44,964 bases of DNA from Pigoraptor vietnamica. Lineage: Eukaryota > Opisthokonta > Filasterea. Where the stretch lies: contig CALSCQ010002546.1 in the NCBI GenBank assembly GCA_943704525.1, positions 1-44,964 of the forward strand, given 5' to 3'. Below the pieces are notes generated by a model. The model saw only the letters and a program-made list of their open reading frames with translations. It was not told the origin of the DNA and did not search any database. Of the stretch, positions 1-11,660 are shown one piece after another. Within the stretch, counting starts at the first letter, position 1. Each line of letters begins with the position of its first letter. Position numbers and translations under genes: made by a program.

Positions 1-275
1 GGGGGGGGGGAAGGGATAAATTGCTGCCGTGGGTGTAGAACTCCGTGTCCCACTGTGAATTAGGTGGCAGGGTGCGTGTGTGTGTTGCGCTGTGTTGTGT
101 TGTGTGATTATTGGGAGAGGTGGTTGAATTTATCGCTGCAGCTGCGTGTGTCACATCGCGTGTCCCACTAGTGTCTCACACTCTGTCTCACGCTCTGTCT
201 CACGCTCTGTCTCACGCTCTGTCTCACACTCTGTCTCACGCTCTGTCTCTCACTCTGTCTCCTCTGTGCCGACAG

Positions 276-1864
276 AGTTCATCCGCTCCGAGTTTCTCAA
301 GGCCGGCGCCCGCGAGACGGTCGAGGGGATCCGCGATTCCACGGCCGCACAGCGCGTGCGCGACCAGGCCTCCAAGACGCTCCTCATGCTCAACCACCCC
401 TGTGAGTCCCTTGACTTTCCCACCACACAACACACAACGTGCGCTCGCCGCCAGTCACTGTGCTACGCGCATTGTTTGCAGTGAATGGGCCTTGCGTCAT
501 CGCACTCTGTTACGCACCCGCACATTTGTCTGCTGTATCGCTCTTTCCTCATCCCCACCGCACGCACAGTCGATCCTGCAAAGCTGCAGCCCATCGTGTC
601 CAAGTCGCTGAAGCGCAAGCGAATGGCCGAGCTTGCCGCACAGACAGGCGCGTCGGGACCTGCGCCCCAGGCACAGCCGGCAGCGGCGGCGCCGGCGGCC
701 CAGGAGAAGGCGGCTCCAGCAGCGGGCGGTGCGGCGTCGTCTGGCGGCGTGCAGTCGGTGTGGCTCAAGTGCTTTCTCGACACGGACGTGCGGCTCGTGC
801 GCGTGAACGTTGACGTGTCCTATGCCGAGCTGTTTGAGAAGATCCGCCAAAAGTACGGCCTCAACAAGCACGACGGCATCAATATCAAGGTAGCGGTGGA
901 CTGTGGCGGTTGTCGGCGTGTGTGGACGTGCGCGTGGGAGATGTACTTGACTGCCCGTCTCTCTTATGCCACATTTGAAAGCACCCGTCTCGTCGGGCGA
1001 GGAATGCGTTACGCGCACTCTCACACGCGCGTGTTTGCACTGTTCGCCCCCGCAGTACCGCGATGCGGCCAACGACATGATCCCGATGGACGACGAGGAC
1101 GCGATGGAGTATGCGTTCATGTGCCACGGCGAGCGCGTCGCTTCCAACGACAGTGTCAAGATGGAGCTGATCATATCGAAGATCGCCGGGGGCAACACGG
1201 CAAAGGCACCGCCCCCGCCCCCGGATGTGCGCCGTGAGTGTCCCCCCCCCCATCCCTCTTCACGTCGTCGCAATTCGTTTGGAGCCACCCGTTTTGTCTT
1301 CAGCGCAACGCTTCGTTTACTCCGATTCGTGCACATGGAAATTGGAGCTCACACTCGTTTCCTCCCACAGCGGCCGAGGAGAAGCCCCCAACAGAGTACG
1401 CGTCGGTGCGCGACCACCTTCTCTACGAAATTCGCAAGGGAGCGACGCTGCGCAAGATCGACCCGCTGGAGATCAAGGAGCATAAAACCGTCGAGGAGCC
1501 CACGGACGCCCGGTCGCAGCTGTTCCGCGACATTCGCAAGGGGGCGAGCCTCCGATCGGTGCGTGATCGCTCTCCGTCTCTACGTGGCGGTGGAGGAAGA
1601 ACATATCTCTATGGTTTACATTGATCGCCCTCTGCCTCCTGTGTTTCGATCCATGTTGAGATCCGTGTAACTGACGTGGTGGTCTTGCGCTTGCGTGTGC
1701 AGGTGGATAAGTCGACGATACGCGACAGGAGCGAGCCACGCCGCATCGCTCTTGCCGACGTGGCGTTTTCCAGCGATGGCTCCACCATCGCGGAGAAGAT
1801 GCGTAAGGCGCGGCGGCAACTGTGCACGTCCGTGGTGCTCGAGAGTGACGACGACTGGGACTGA
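276..1864 (+). CDS. PB1 domain, tandem WH2 and central-acidic tail protein (probable Arp2/3 nucleation-promoting factor), 5' partial
   Basis: Exons 276-401, 570-889, 1056-1233, 1371-1558 and 1703-1864 join in phase (1,0,1,0) to a TGA stop; the first coding exon(s) are missing or lie in the repeat-rich 1-275. About 323 residues are visible. After a basic linker and an Ala/Pro-rich stretch comes a PB1 domain (roughly residues 104-180) with a beta1 lysine (LKCF) and an acidic OPCA loop (YRDAANDMIPMDDEDAMEY). Then two WH2 actin-binding motifs, each with IRKGxxLR (nt about 1402-1461 and 1508-1561). The C-terminus has an amphipathic IAEKMRKARRQL segment and ends ESDDDWD, the order of a WASP-family V-V-C-A module in which a Trp near the end of the acidic tail contacts Arp2/3. 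Family knowledge: VCA modules deliver actin to Arp2/3, and PB1 domains pair head to tail with other PB1 partners. Inference: PB1-recruited actin nucleator. The single-Trp tail is short, so Arp2/3 activity is less sure than actin binding. Confidence 0.8.
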
Positions 1865-2229
1865 GGCCCGGCTTGGTGCGGAACAAAAAAAAACATGAAG
1901 CGCAACCTCTGGGGTCGCCACTTGCATATACCGTCATTTGGATAGCGCAAATCGTAAGCGTGCTGGTGGTGCGGATTGATACCACACAGCAGCGACTTTG
2001 CGAGAGGAATGCGCACTGTCACTGGCGCATATCAAGACCTCCACCGTACGCTCGACCATGGCACATCACGACGAGGGCGTCGGTTCTTGAACAGCGGCAG
2101 CTTTATATACATTTTCGGAGGCAAACGCAAATCGAAGCGGTGACAACGCAGCACGCGGGGCAGTTATGAAGTACGCTGCGATACCAACCGCGAATGCAAC
2201 GGAACGCACGCAGTGTTACAGCCCGTCAC
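1865..2229. other. Intergenic, convergent 3' ends
   Basis: This lies between the stop codons of the PB1/WH2 gene and the sialate O-acetylesterase gene. It should hold both 3' UTRs. I see no open frame with family resemblance and no clear RNA gene. Confidence 0.5.
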
Positions 2230-3928
2230 TCACATGTGCGCGCCGCTGTACCACGCGAACTTCCAGGCGCGGGCGTTCGCGAGGATGGGCGATCGCTCGC
2301 CAGTCTCGTTGGCGTTCGTGGGCTGGTATTGCCCCATGGAGATGACGCACGAGTCGGGCGGGAGTGCCCTCTCGCCGGTTACAGTGACAGGCCCGGTTGC
2401 AGCCGTCGACGCGAGGACGGCCGGGGCTGAGGCAGCCGTGCGCGACGACCTCTTCAGACGATGCGTCCAAAACAGGAGGCCGACAATCGCGGCGATGAAC
2501 GCGCAACACATGGCGACGACGGCGATCTCGACATCGCTCGTGACGGAGCGGGTGAACAGCGGGAGGGTGGGCGAGTCGGGATTGACGGAAGCGACGAGCA
2601 CCGCCGGAACTGGCGCGAACGCAACGATGGAATCGCTGTCGAAGAGGAACGGTTTTTCCAGTGTCAGTTGGTAGCTCGAATGGCACGTGCATTAAAAAGT
2701 TCCCAACTGCTCGGCTGACGATAGTAGGCATCGATGCAAGCTCAACAACAACTGAGTGTAGCGAACTGCCAAGAGAGACTCACTTGAAAGGCACGCTGAA
2801 GGGCGGCGTTGGGAGCCCCTGAGTGTTGTAGATGGCGCACTGGGGGAGGTCGGAATACGCATAGCGCACACCTGTCGCGTGGCCAACGTTCTCGGGAATT
2901 GAGACGATGACACGATGATGGCCGTCCAAACCAGTCGCAATGTGGGCGCCCGTGGCAGCGACCCATTCGCCGTTTTCGTTGGCGACGTCAAAACCAGCCG
3001 AGTTCGCGCAGCACTCGACGCAGGCCTCGGTGCCGCGAAGGGCAATGCCTCCCGCGCTGGTCTCGAAAAGGAGCTCGATGTTGCGCACGCTCCCATTCGC
3101 ACCTACGCCCGAGGAAAGGCCAGTTGTGAGCCGATTGAGCACACAGAAGAACTGAGATTACTGTAGAGGCTCGGCTGACTACTGTTGCGGGACGACTGAC
3201 AGCGACCGACAGCCGCTCACCTTCGCCGAACGGCACCGCGGCCATGCGGAACTTCGGACCTTCGACGACGACGTCCGTCTCGTTGTATACGAGGGCGCGT
3301 GCGAGCAGCGCAAGACGCGCGCCCAGGGTTTGCTTGTTGCGCGGATGGATCGACTCCAACGGTGAATCGGGGTCACTGCGAGCGATTGGCACAAGAGGGA
3401 CCGTCAGTGCCTAGCATGAAGGAGCCGGCCTACGTTTCAGCGCGCGCATACACTCGTTTCCACGCGAACGAGCAAACAACCGCATAATGCACACACGGGG
3501 AGACAACAGGGCTCTTACCTAATATCGAATGTCGCGACCATGCCAACGTTCGGGAGCGCTACTGCGTGCTGCACGCAGGCAAAAGCAAGCGCCACGTCAG
3601 AGAAGTCACTCTAGGGCCGCGCGAACTACACGGCAAACGTTCTCAGTCTCCGAACACTCACCGACTGCGCCTCCCGCACGCCGGAAAAATCAGTGTAAGG
3701 CTTGCCAACGCCACTGAGCTGCACAACCATGAAGGGGAGGTCCGTCGCGTTGACGAACTTGACGCGCATGTCGACGATGAAGGCCTGCAGCCGACACGCG
3801 TACGTGTCGACGGAGAATCGGTTCTGCTCCCCCTGGTACCTGAGGGCAAACAGGAGAGGCGTATGAGCATGCATGCATGTATGAGGGGCGTGAGAAAAGA
3901 GACGTATGAGTGTGCGCGTGAGTGTGAC

Positions 3929-3965
<37 letters not shown>

Positions 3966-5579
3966 TGTGTGTGTGAGTGTGTGAGTGTGTGTGTGTGTGT
4001 GTGTGCGTGTGTGTGGCGTCTATGTGCGCGCGTGTGTGCGTGTATCTTTGTACACGCAAGCCAGTTGGCCGACTCGACGTACCAGAGGAACCCTTTGATG
4101 GCGAGTGGCAGGAAGGGCGCAATCATGCCGTTGAAGAGCTTGACCGGCGGAGCGCTGCAAAACGAACGCAACATTAGCCATGCGCTTATGCACATTCCAC
4201 TCGCACTTCTCGTCCCGTGAGACAAGCGAGCACGCCGACAGACACCCACTTGGTCGTTACGTTGATGAAGCCGCTGATGCCGCCCTTGCACTGGAACAGC
4301 GCTTCGGGGGAGCTCCAGGACTCGATGGGAGTGCCTATGACGGCGCTGCAACGCAGAAGACATCGGAGCGGGTGAGAACGAGGGCGCTCTGCGGCAAACG
4401 GCATCACCACTTCAATTCAAATGTGCGCGCACCTTGTGATAAGTCCCACGATGGCGTTGGGCCGGCTGCGGATCAAGTCGCGCCCGAAGAAATAGCTGTC
4501 GCAAGGAGCGAATATATCAGCTGTGTGGCGCACGACGCAGGCTAACAACTGTGTGCAGTGTATAAATATCGCAAAGACTCACCATGCTGCTGTATGTGTG
4601 TATGCGTGTGTGTATATGCAGTGTATGCGTGTGCGCGAGCGCGCGCGCGTGTGTGGTGTGCAGTGTATGTGTGCGTGCGCGTGTGCGTCTGTGTGTGTGT
4701 GCCGTGTATTTGTGTGCGCGCAAACAATCGCAAGGGCTCACCATGCCGCGCTCGCGTAATTGAACGGCCACTCGCCACCGCTGTGGATGACGTCCGGGCT
4801 CGAAACGCCCCACTTATACGGAGCCTGGGCATGTGAAGCGACTCTACATGAGCCACGCGTGCGCACGCAGCCTTCAGCATGCATGCAATTTTCACTTGCG
4901 TCAGTTCCGTCACTCACCGCAGAGTCGACGTCCCTCTGGGGACTCCCTGACCACGAGTCGGCGGCCGTGAACAAGCGCAGGTTCGGATAGTTAATCGAAT
5001 CGAGCGTCTCCCGTGTCGCGTTGAAGGTGAAGCCCACCGACAGGCGCATGTTGGATTGGCCCTGTGAGCGGCGCAGAGTCAGAAAATCGGACGCGCATCC
5101 TGCTCACCCAACTGTGCACGAGACCCACCGAGCAGAAAAAGACGTCGCCGAACATGACATTCGAGAACTTGAGTTCGGATGGCCCGGCGGTCACGCGCAG
5201 AGTGTAGGGACCGCCGTGCTCCATGGGCGCAAGCACTACAGACCACTGGCCGTCGTCCGTGTCGGCCGAGATGGTCGTGACAGTCTGCCCCGCAATCGAA
5301 ACCCTGACCTCCGTGCTACGAACGGTGGAGCCTGTGGACAATAAGCCACGTCAGTCAGTGCACATTGAAGGCGGGCGTTATGCAGCTTCGTTAAGCTTGC
5401 TGCGTGACGCGCAGCCCACCCCAAATCTGCGCTGCCTTCGGGAAGCCCTGAAGCACCATGTTGTCCGAAAAGAAGGAGGGCATCCACAGGCGAGTGAGCG
5501 CTGCGGAGCCATGCGCCCGACTGCACAGAGTTAGCATGACCAGGAAATAGACGACAGTGAGGCAACGTGAGAGACCCAT
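2230..5579 (-). CDS. SIAE: Sialate O-acetylesterase-like SGNH hydrolase with C-terminal membrane anchor
   Basis: Twelve phase-consistent exons on the minus strand (5420-5579, 5129-5331, 4918-5061, 4742-4824, 4433-4495, 4261-4345, 4083-4138, 3662-3839, 3519-3568, 3221-3375, 2784-3102, 2230-2674) give about 646 aa. It starts with a signal peptide, followed by SFFSDNMVLQ and IWG typical of the family. The nucleophile block CSGQSNM is at about residue 120, WYQGEQN at about 265 and the catalytic-histidine block SIHPRNK at about 350. Family function: removal of O-acetyl esters from sialic acids in secretory or lysosomal compartments. Odd points: the usual QGES motif is QGEQ here, and the last exon encodes a membrane segment (about residues 549-569, AVVAMCCAFIAAIVG) followed by a cytosolic tail, whereas the animal enzyme is soluble. 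Two 3' splice sites are AAG (exon 7) and GAG (exon 12), chosen because they alone keep phase. Substrate specificity is not readable from sequence. Confidence 0.85.
3922..4015. repeat. GT-rich microsatellite in SIAE intron
   Basis: Nearly pure GT dinucleotides with occasional GA interruptions fill most of the intron between exons 7 and 8 of the esterase gene. A second, impure GT tract (about 4596-4720) sits in the intron between exons 4 and 5. Confidence 0.9.
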
Positions 5580-6183
5580 TTCTGCGTGCAGTGTAAATAA
5601 CTCGGCGATTGTGAAGTCAACGGCAAAGTTCGACAAGGTAACAACAAAACTGAGTGCTTTCGCAGTTGCGCGCAAGGACATCGCATTTATAGTCTCCCCA
5701 TCTGCAAGAGCAAGAGAGTGGTCGTTCACAAAAAGTCTGTTTTCAGCGTCAGCGCCGTGCTGGGGAACTCTCCACGCTGTGTCGTGCTGTCTTTGAGGTC
5801 ACCCTGTCTTGACCAAAATCGGTAGTCCGGACAGAGAAGGGACACGTGCCAAAAATATCACTCACCAAATAAGGCTAAAATTTAAAACTAAAAATATAAA
5901 ACCAATCCGATGCATGGAAATTGTTTCTAATTATAGAGCATGTCTCAGCCACAAATTGGGATGTGAGAGGGCCTATATTTAGGTGGTAGTAGACCAATTT
6001 TATGACGTCCCTATGGCGTCAATGTTGATCTCCCTTGGAAACGAGCCTTCCGCTGAGTGGCTTTTCAGTGTTCATAATAGTGACAGCAGTCCATTGTTTA
6101 TTGTAGCAGCTGTTCCTCGCCGTCGCGTCGTCAATGGCACCGTGTCGATGACTCGAGGGGGCCTTTTTTATTAACGGTCTCGC
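5580..6183. promoter_or_regulatory. Divergent intergenic promoter region with MEF2-type box
   Basis: About 600 bp separate the start codons of the divergent esterase (-) and TSNAXIP1-PDE (+) genes. The stretch 5860-5990 is conspicuously AT-rich against the GC-rich surroundings and contains CTATATTTAG at 5973-5982, an exact match to the MEF2 consensus YTA(A/T)4TAR. No coding exon was recognised. Promoter function is inferred from position and composition. Confidence 0.5.
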
Positions 6184-7631
6184 ATGGCGTCCGAGTGCGC
6201 TGAGGCGGGCCCCGCGCCGCCGCGAAGGGCCAGTGATGCATTCACAGTGAGCACGACGCTCAAGGAGGTCGACCCGGTGCGCGCGGTTCGAATTGTCAAC
6301 GCCACAGCCGCGAATGCCAATGTCACGGGTGTGGGCACCGTGCCGAAGCGGCTGCGTCGGCGGCAGGCGAAGGGACCGTCGGATGTGCAGCGACTGGGAG
6401 ATTGGCTCCCGGCCAAAGAAACAGAGGAGTACCTCGCGCACGTGCGAGAGCTCGTGGAGCAGGCGAGTCGTCCGCGCTGTGATTGCTGAAGATGGGGAGG
6501 GCTAGGTGTTGACGGGTGGCTTAACGAGACTGTCTTGCAGGAGCTGGCGGTGTGCGGGTGTGCGACGGAACCGGGGACTACAAATCTGCAGCGCTTCCAG
6601 ATTTTCCGGCAAGCGTTCGAGCGCATTGTTGGGAAATTTTCGTGTTTTGGGCCTCTTTTGGCGGAAATCAAGGTGGGGCTTGTCGTGATCGCGGGACGAG
6701 CGATTGGGGGAGGCGCAACCATCCATCCCGTATGTTGAATTTGTTGTGAACCCCGTCGTAGGCGGAATACGACCACACCATCGAGCTGATTGAGCGGCAG
6801 TTGGAGGAAGCGGCGCGAATTCGACGCAAGCTGCAGACGTGTCTGGCCGAGGAAGAGAACATTACGAGCGTGCGGGCGTACAGGGACATGCTGCAAGATC
6901 GGGTCGACGCAGAGGACGAGCGCAACCAGAGGTGACTGTCGCCCTCTGCCGTACCACGCGCTGTGTGGCACACGTGCTTATTGCATGCACACACACTCCA
7001 CAGCATACTCTTCTAGTGTTCCATTCACACCACTTCTGTTCGTGTGTTGTGTATGCGTCTCGTGCGCTCTGCTACTCAGACTGACCTCGTGAGTGCGCGC
7101 AGCTTGAAGCACGATCTCGATCACATCCGCTACATGAAGGGAAGAGCCGCGCGGAAACGGCGCGCCGCTGCCATTCTGCGTGAGTGTCCGTTTCGCCTCT
7201 ATGGTTCAATGTGCGCCCCGCGTTCGTGGCCATTCTGCGCGATCACGTCAGCATGCCCAATCACAAGGCACAGTGTGGCGAGGGTAATCAAACCAATCGA
7301 TCGCCCTTGTTTCGGTCCATCGCAGCTACCATGGTCGCGCGCAGGCGGTCGTCCACACTCTTCCACATTGACGTGCGGCAGAAGCTGAGCGCGCAGCCCA
7401 CGCCGCAACTGCCGCCGTCTGCCATTCCGACTGCGAGCGACCCTGCGATGAACTTGAGCCAGGGGAGGCGCCCGTCGCGGCGGACGAGCGCGGCGCTGTT
7501 GAATGCGACCGAGGTGCTCAACCTGTCGACGAACGTGCAGGCGCTCCTGAACGAGGTTGGGATGGAGCCGTTTCTCACGCTGTGGTTGCTGGCATGCAGT
7601 CTTTGTTCGCTCTCGATCGTGTGTATGCGGG

Positions 7632-7725
<94 letters not shown>

Positions 7726-9829
7726 TGCTGTTATCGTGTGTGATGTGGGATGTGTGTTTGTGGTGTGCGTGGAAAGGGCGCATGTTGAAAGGGTTCTTGT
7801 TTGCGCAGCTTGCGCGATACAAGCGGACGGTGGACCAACTGCGGCGCGACGAGCACGAGAAGTTTGTCCCTGTCGAAGTCAGAGATGAACTGGACGAACG
7901 GCTCAAGGAAAGATCGGTGCGTGCTTCTCAGTTCTTCAGCAGTTGGCGGGAGGAGGAGGGGCGGTGGGGGAGGGGGGGGGGGGGGGGAAGGGGGGGGAAG
8001 GTGTTGTTGTTGGGCTGTTTGGGTGCCCTTTCTTTGCATGTTTTGTGACACTTTTTGCTGCGAATGCAACCGCAGCCGCTGCCCCGATTGCGCGTCCCAC
8101 GGCAATCACCGCGGAAGACATTCTCTCGCACCTCAAGGCGGACCCCTCGCTGCTTTCGCGCGTCGTGAAGGACCTCGCGAGTGCCAAGGACGTGCAGGCA
8201 TGGGTCACGGCCCACCCGGACGAGGCGGGCGAACTGAAGCTGCCGAAGCCCGTGCAGGGCCGGCGGTCGCTGCAACCCAAGCGCAGTGACTCGTCGGAGC
8301 GCAGCGGGGATGGAGAGGGCGAGGATGAGATTCGGCCGCTGCGGAAGAGCGACAGCGTGCCGACGGCGTCGCAGCCGAACATCCGCAAGATGTCGAGCAC
8401 CTTCGAGCTGCGCATCCAGAAGAAGCAGCTGCAGGAGACTCTAGACGGCGAGATTGAGAAGCGCATCGCCCTGCTGGAGGTTGCGCACGACATTCACGAG
8501 GAGCTGGACACGCCGAAGCTGTGCATGAAGATTATGCAGTCGGTGGGCAAGCTGCTTGACGCCGAGCGGTGCACGCTCTTCCTTGTCGACAAGGAGAACA
8601 ACGAGCTCTTTTCGTATGTCGTCGACACGCGCACGCGCAAGAAGTCGGTGGCGCCAAACAGCGTGGGCCTTGCGACGGACGTCATGCGCGTCCCGATGGG
8701 CGTTGGCATACACGGGCACGTCGCGCAGACTGGCGAGGTGCGTGTCCAATCTGCGATTCCCCTCCGCTCCGAGGCACTTTTGTTCTGTTTGCGTTGACGC
8801 CGTGAACCGCGCCACGTGGACTCGCTGTGTTTTGCTCCACCACGCCACCCCCCCTTACAATGCATCTGTGTCAATTCGGCGCAGGTCGTCAATCTGTCGG
8901 ACGTCGCGAAGGACCCGCAGTTCTCGGCGGACTTTGACGCCGACGGCCTGCGCGTGCGCAACATGCTGACGATGCCGATCAAGCACAAGGACGAGGGCAT
9001 CATGGCCGTCGCGTCCATCGCCAACAAGCAGGGCGACCGCCACTTTGACGAGTACGACGAGGGCATCTTCGAGAACTTTCTCGTGCTCTGCAGCATTGGC
9101 CTGCGCAACGCCAAACTGTACGAGCGCACGGTCGCCGCGAACAAGCAGCGCGAGACGCTGCTGCACCTCGCCAAGACCATCTTTGAATACGTCGAAATCG
9201 ACGAGCTCGTCAAGAAGATCATGTCCCTCGCGCGCGGCCTCTGCATGGCCGAGAGGTGCGTAGCCCACATGCCCACACCGAACCCTCGAAAGCGCTGCCG
9301 TCTGTCTTCTTTGCCTCCCTGCATTTTGCGCGAATTGGTCTCTGAGCGTGCATCCGCTGCAGGTGCTCGGTGTTCCTCGTAGACAGCGAGAACAAGCAGC
9401 TCTACTCGAAGGTGTTTGACCTCACCGAGGAGGAGAAGCAGAAGACGGACACGCCGGTGAGTGCGCAGTTGCGCTTTAATCACCATCGAAAGTACAGCGG
9501 AACAAGAACAGCGGTGATGTGCGTCTCTGACCAATGCCTCGGCTGCGCAGCAAAAGGAGATCCGCTTCCCCCTGTCCAAGGGCATTGCCGGTCACGTGGC
9601 CACGACGGGCAAGTCGGAGAACATCCAGGAGCCCTACAACGACCCGCGCTTCAACTCGAAGGTGGGTTGGGCTTTGTCTGGTTTGCTTCTGTGAAGTGTG
9701 TCTGCTTAAGACCATGGCAGCGCAGTGGGTGGTGTGCATTTGCGTGATACATATTCAAAACTTTGTGGAAATGCATATGTGGCCTGCGCATTGGTTCACT
9801 CATTCACACACACACACACGCACCCACCG

Positions 9830-9861
<32 letters not shown>

Positions 9862-11660
9862 CATCTCGCAGATTGACGAGGAGACGGGCTTCAAGACGCG
9901 CAACATTCTCTGCATGCCCATCACCGGCGCGGACCACAACGTCGTCGGCGTGGCGCAGCTCGTGAACAAGATTGGCAAGCACGGTTTCACGCGCGAGGAC
10001 GAGGACCTCTTCATGGGGTTCGCCGTGTACTGCGGCATTGCGCTCAACAACGCGCAGCTCTACGACAAGTGCTTCAAGTCGGAGCGACGGCTGAAGGTCG
10101 CGATGGAGCTGCTCTCGTACCACGCGCAGGCGCCCGAGGAGGACGTCGAGCGACTCAAGGGACGGCTGACAAAGATGGTGAGTGTGCCGATATCTGCACA
10201 TTGCGCCCTTGGAGGAGGCTTGAGCCTTTTGCAATAGGAGGGAGAGAAAGTACATGGGCGTTGGGAGGGTGAGTGTCCGCAGGGCAGATGGTCGCTGACA
10301 CGAAGCGCGCGTGGCCGAGTGCAGAACCACAACGTGCACAACGAATACGGCCCCGTGGAGAACTTTTTCTGGTCGTCGTGGGCGGTGGCGGACGATGACA
10401 CGTGCGCCGTCGTGTTTGGGATGTTCGAGGACCTCGGCTTCACCGAGCAGTACAAGATATACCGCGACACGCTCTGCCGCTTTGTGCTCACCGTGCGCAA
10501 GAACTACCGCAAGGTGCGCTACCACAACTGGCAGCACGCGTTTGGCGTCAGCCACCAGATGTACTCGATCATCAAGTCGTCGCCGACGGTGCGCGATTCG
10601 CTCTCCGAACTCGAGAAATTCGCGATGATGGTGGCGTGCGTGTGCCACGACGTCGACCACCGCGGGACGAACAACAGCTTCCAGCAACAGGCGAAGAGCC
10701 CGCTCGCCGAGGTGTACGGCACGTCGGTCATGGAGAAGCACCACTTTGCGCACACGGTGACCATCCTCAACACGGACGGCCACAACATCTTCGAGTCGAT
10801 CCCCAACTACGCCGAGACGCTCGCGTACCTTGAGGACTCGATTCTCGCGACGGACCTCGCGCTTTACTTCAAGAACAGGGACAAGTTCAAGCAGGTACGT
10901 TCGTGGGCGACGAGTGTGTGGTAGCGGGCTGTGCGCAGAGCCCTTGCGGCCGTGTGACATGCGGGGTGAGGCTGACCGTATCACCTATGCGTTCAGATTG
11001 TGACGAACAGCTCGTTCGACAAGAGCAACAGCGAGCACCGTTCGCTCCTCCGCGGCATCCTCATGACGTGCTGCGACATTTCTGCGATTACCAAGCCGTG
11101 GGAGGTGCAGCAGGGTGAGTCTTCGCATCCCCCCCCCCCCCCAACGCGCACACACCGACCACTGGCTGTCGGCGCGTCTGACCCTCCGCACCCGCAGACA
11201 TCGCCAAGATTGTCTACTCCGAGTTCTTCGAGCAGGGCGACATTGAGCGGCAAATGGGGCGCACGCCCATTCCCATGATGGACCGCACCAAGGCCGAGGA
11301 GCTCCCCAAGATGCAGGTGCGCCCGGTGTCCGTGCACTGCCCTTGTGTGCGGGCGGTGTTGCTGTGCGGTCACTGTGCCGGTGTGCGTCCTGAGCCCGCT
11401 GCTGCGCGCAGGTGGGCTTCATCGACTTCATCTGCCTGCCGGCCTTCGATCTGCTCTCGAAGGTGTGCCCCGAAACGGCGCCCCTCGTGGACGCCGTCAA
11501 GGCGAACCGCGAGCGGTGGCAGGGCATGGTCGGGACGGAGGCTGCCGAGGCGCTCAAGCGAGAGCTCGCCACCATTCCCATCAAGGTGCCCTCCATCACG
11601 AACATTTCGGCGTCTGCCACAAACATATCCAAGTCGTCGACGAGCGTCTCGAAGGCATGA
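6184..11660 (+). CDS. TSNAXIP1-type N-terminus fused to GAF-GAF-PDEase (cyclic nucleotide phosphodiesterase)
   Basis: Fifteen exons: 6184-6462, 6541-6672, 6762-6931, 7103-7179, 7326-7555, 7809-7920, 8076-8737, 8885-9255, 9363-9456, 9551-9661, 9872-10177, 10325-10894, 10997-11114, 11198-11316, 11412-11660; about 1199 aa in one phase. Residues about 94-200 ([33 protein letters not shown]) match the TSNAXIP1 N-terminal family and continue as coiled coil. Two GAF domains follow (about 475-620 and 660-830), each with the NKFDE signature ([26 protein letters not shown]). The catalytic domain (about 905-1160) carries [22 protein letters not shown] and the invariant glutamine in [11 protein letters not shown], so it should hydrolyse cAMP and/or cGMP. 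The weak point is the junction of exons 6 and 7: phase needs donor GTGCTT at 7921, not the stronger GTGCGT at 7917. If that is wrong, a coiled-coil gene (6184 to about 7920) and a PDE gene with unknown 5' end would be separate. The first intron is GC-AG. Confidence 0.75.
7640..7722. repeat. Pure (GT)n microsatellite, about 40 units
   Basis: An uninterrupted GT dinucleotide run of about 80 bp sits inside intron 5 of the TSNAXIP1-PDE gene, preceded by eight T residues. Confidence 0.95.
7969..7999. repeat. Poly-G tract
   Basis: Long G homopolymers (about 19 then 9 G with AA between) lie in the intron between exons 6 and 7 of the TSNAXIP1-PDE gene. Homopolymer length is a likely assembly error site, but it falls outside the exons chosen. 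Confidence 0.9.
9806..9862. repeat. (CA)n microsatellite in PDE intron
   Basis: A CA-rich dinucleotide tract ends 10 bp before the 3' splice site at 9871 of the PDE gene. Confidence 0.9.

Noticed and set aside
3626-4363. Long minus-strand open frame of 245 codons with His-Thr repeats
   Set aside because: The middle is translated GT/CA microsatellite; true esterase exons at either end are in this or other frames and are joined by splicing, so the frame is not a protein.
7184-7906. Open frames on both strands over the (GT)n tract (Val-Cys and Thr-His runs)
   Set aside because: A dinucleotide repeat has no stop codons in most frames; length here is not evidence of coding.
7917-8075. Frameshift or homopolymer error in the poly-G tract joining the coiled-coil exon to the PDE exon by read-through
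   Set aside because: A change of one G would open the frame, but a GT-AG intron starting at 7921 gives the same joining without assuming an error.
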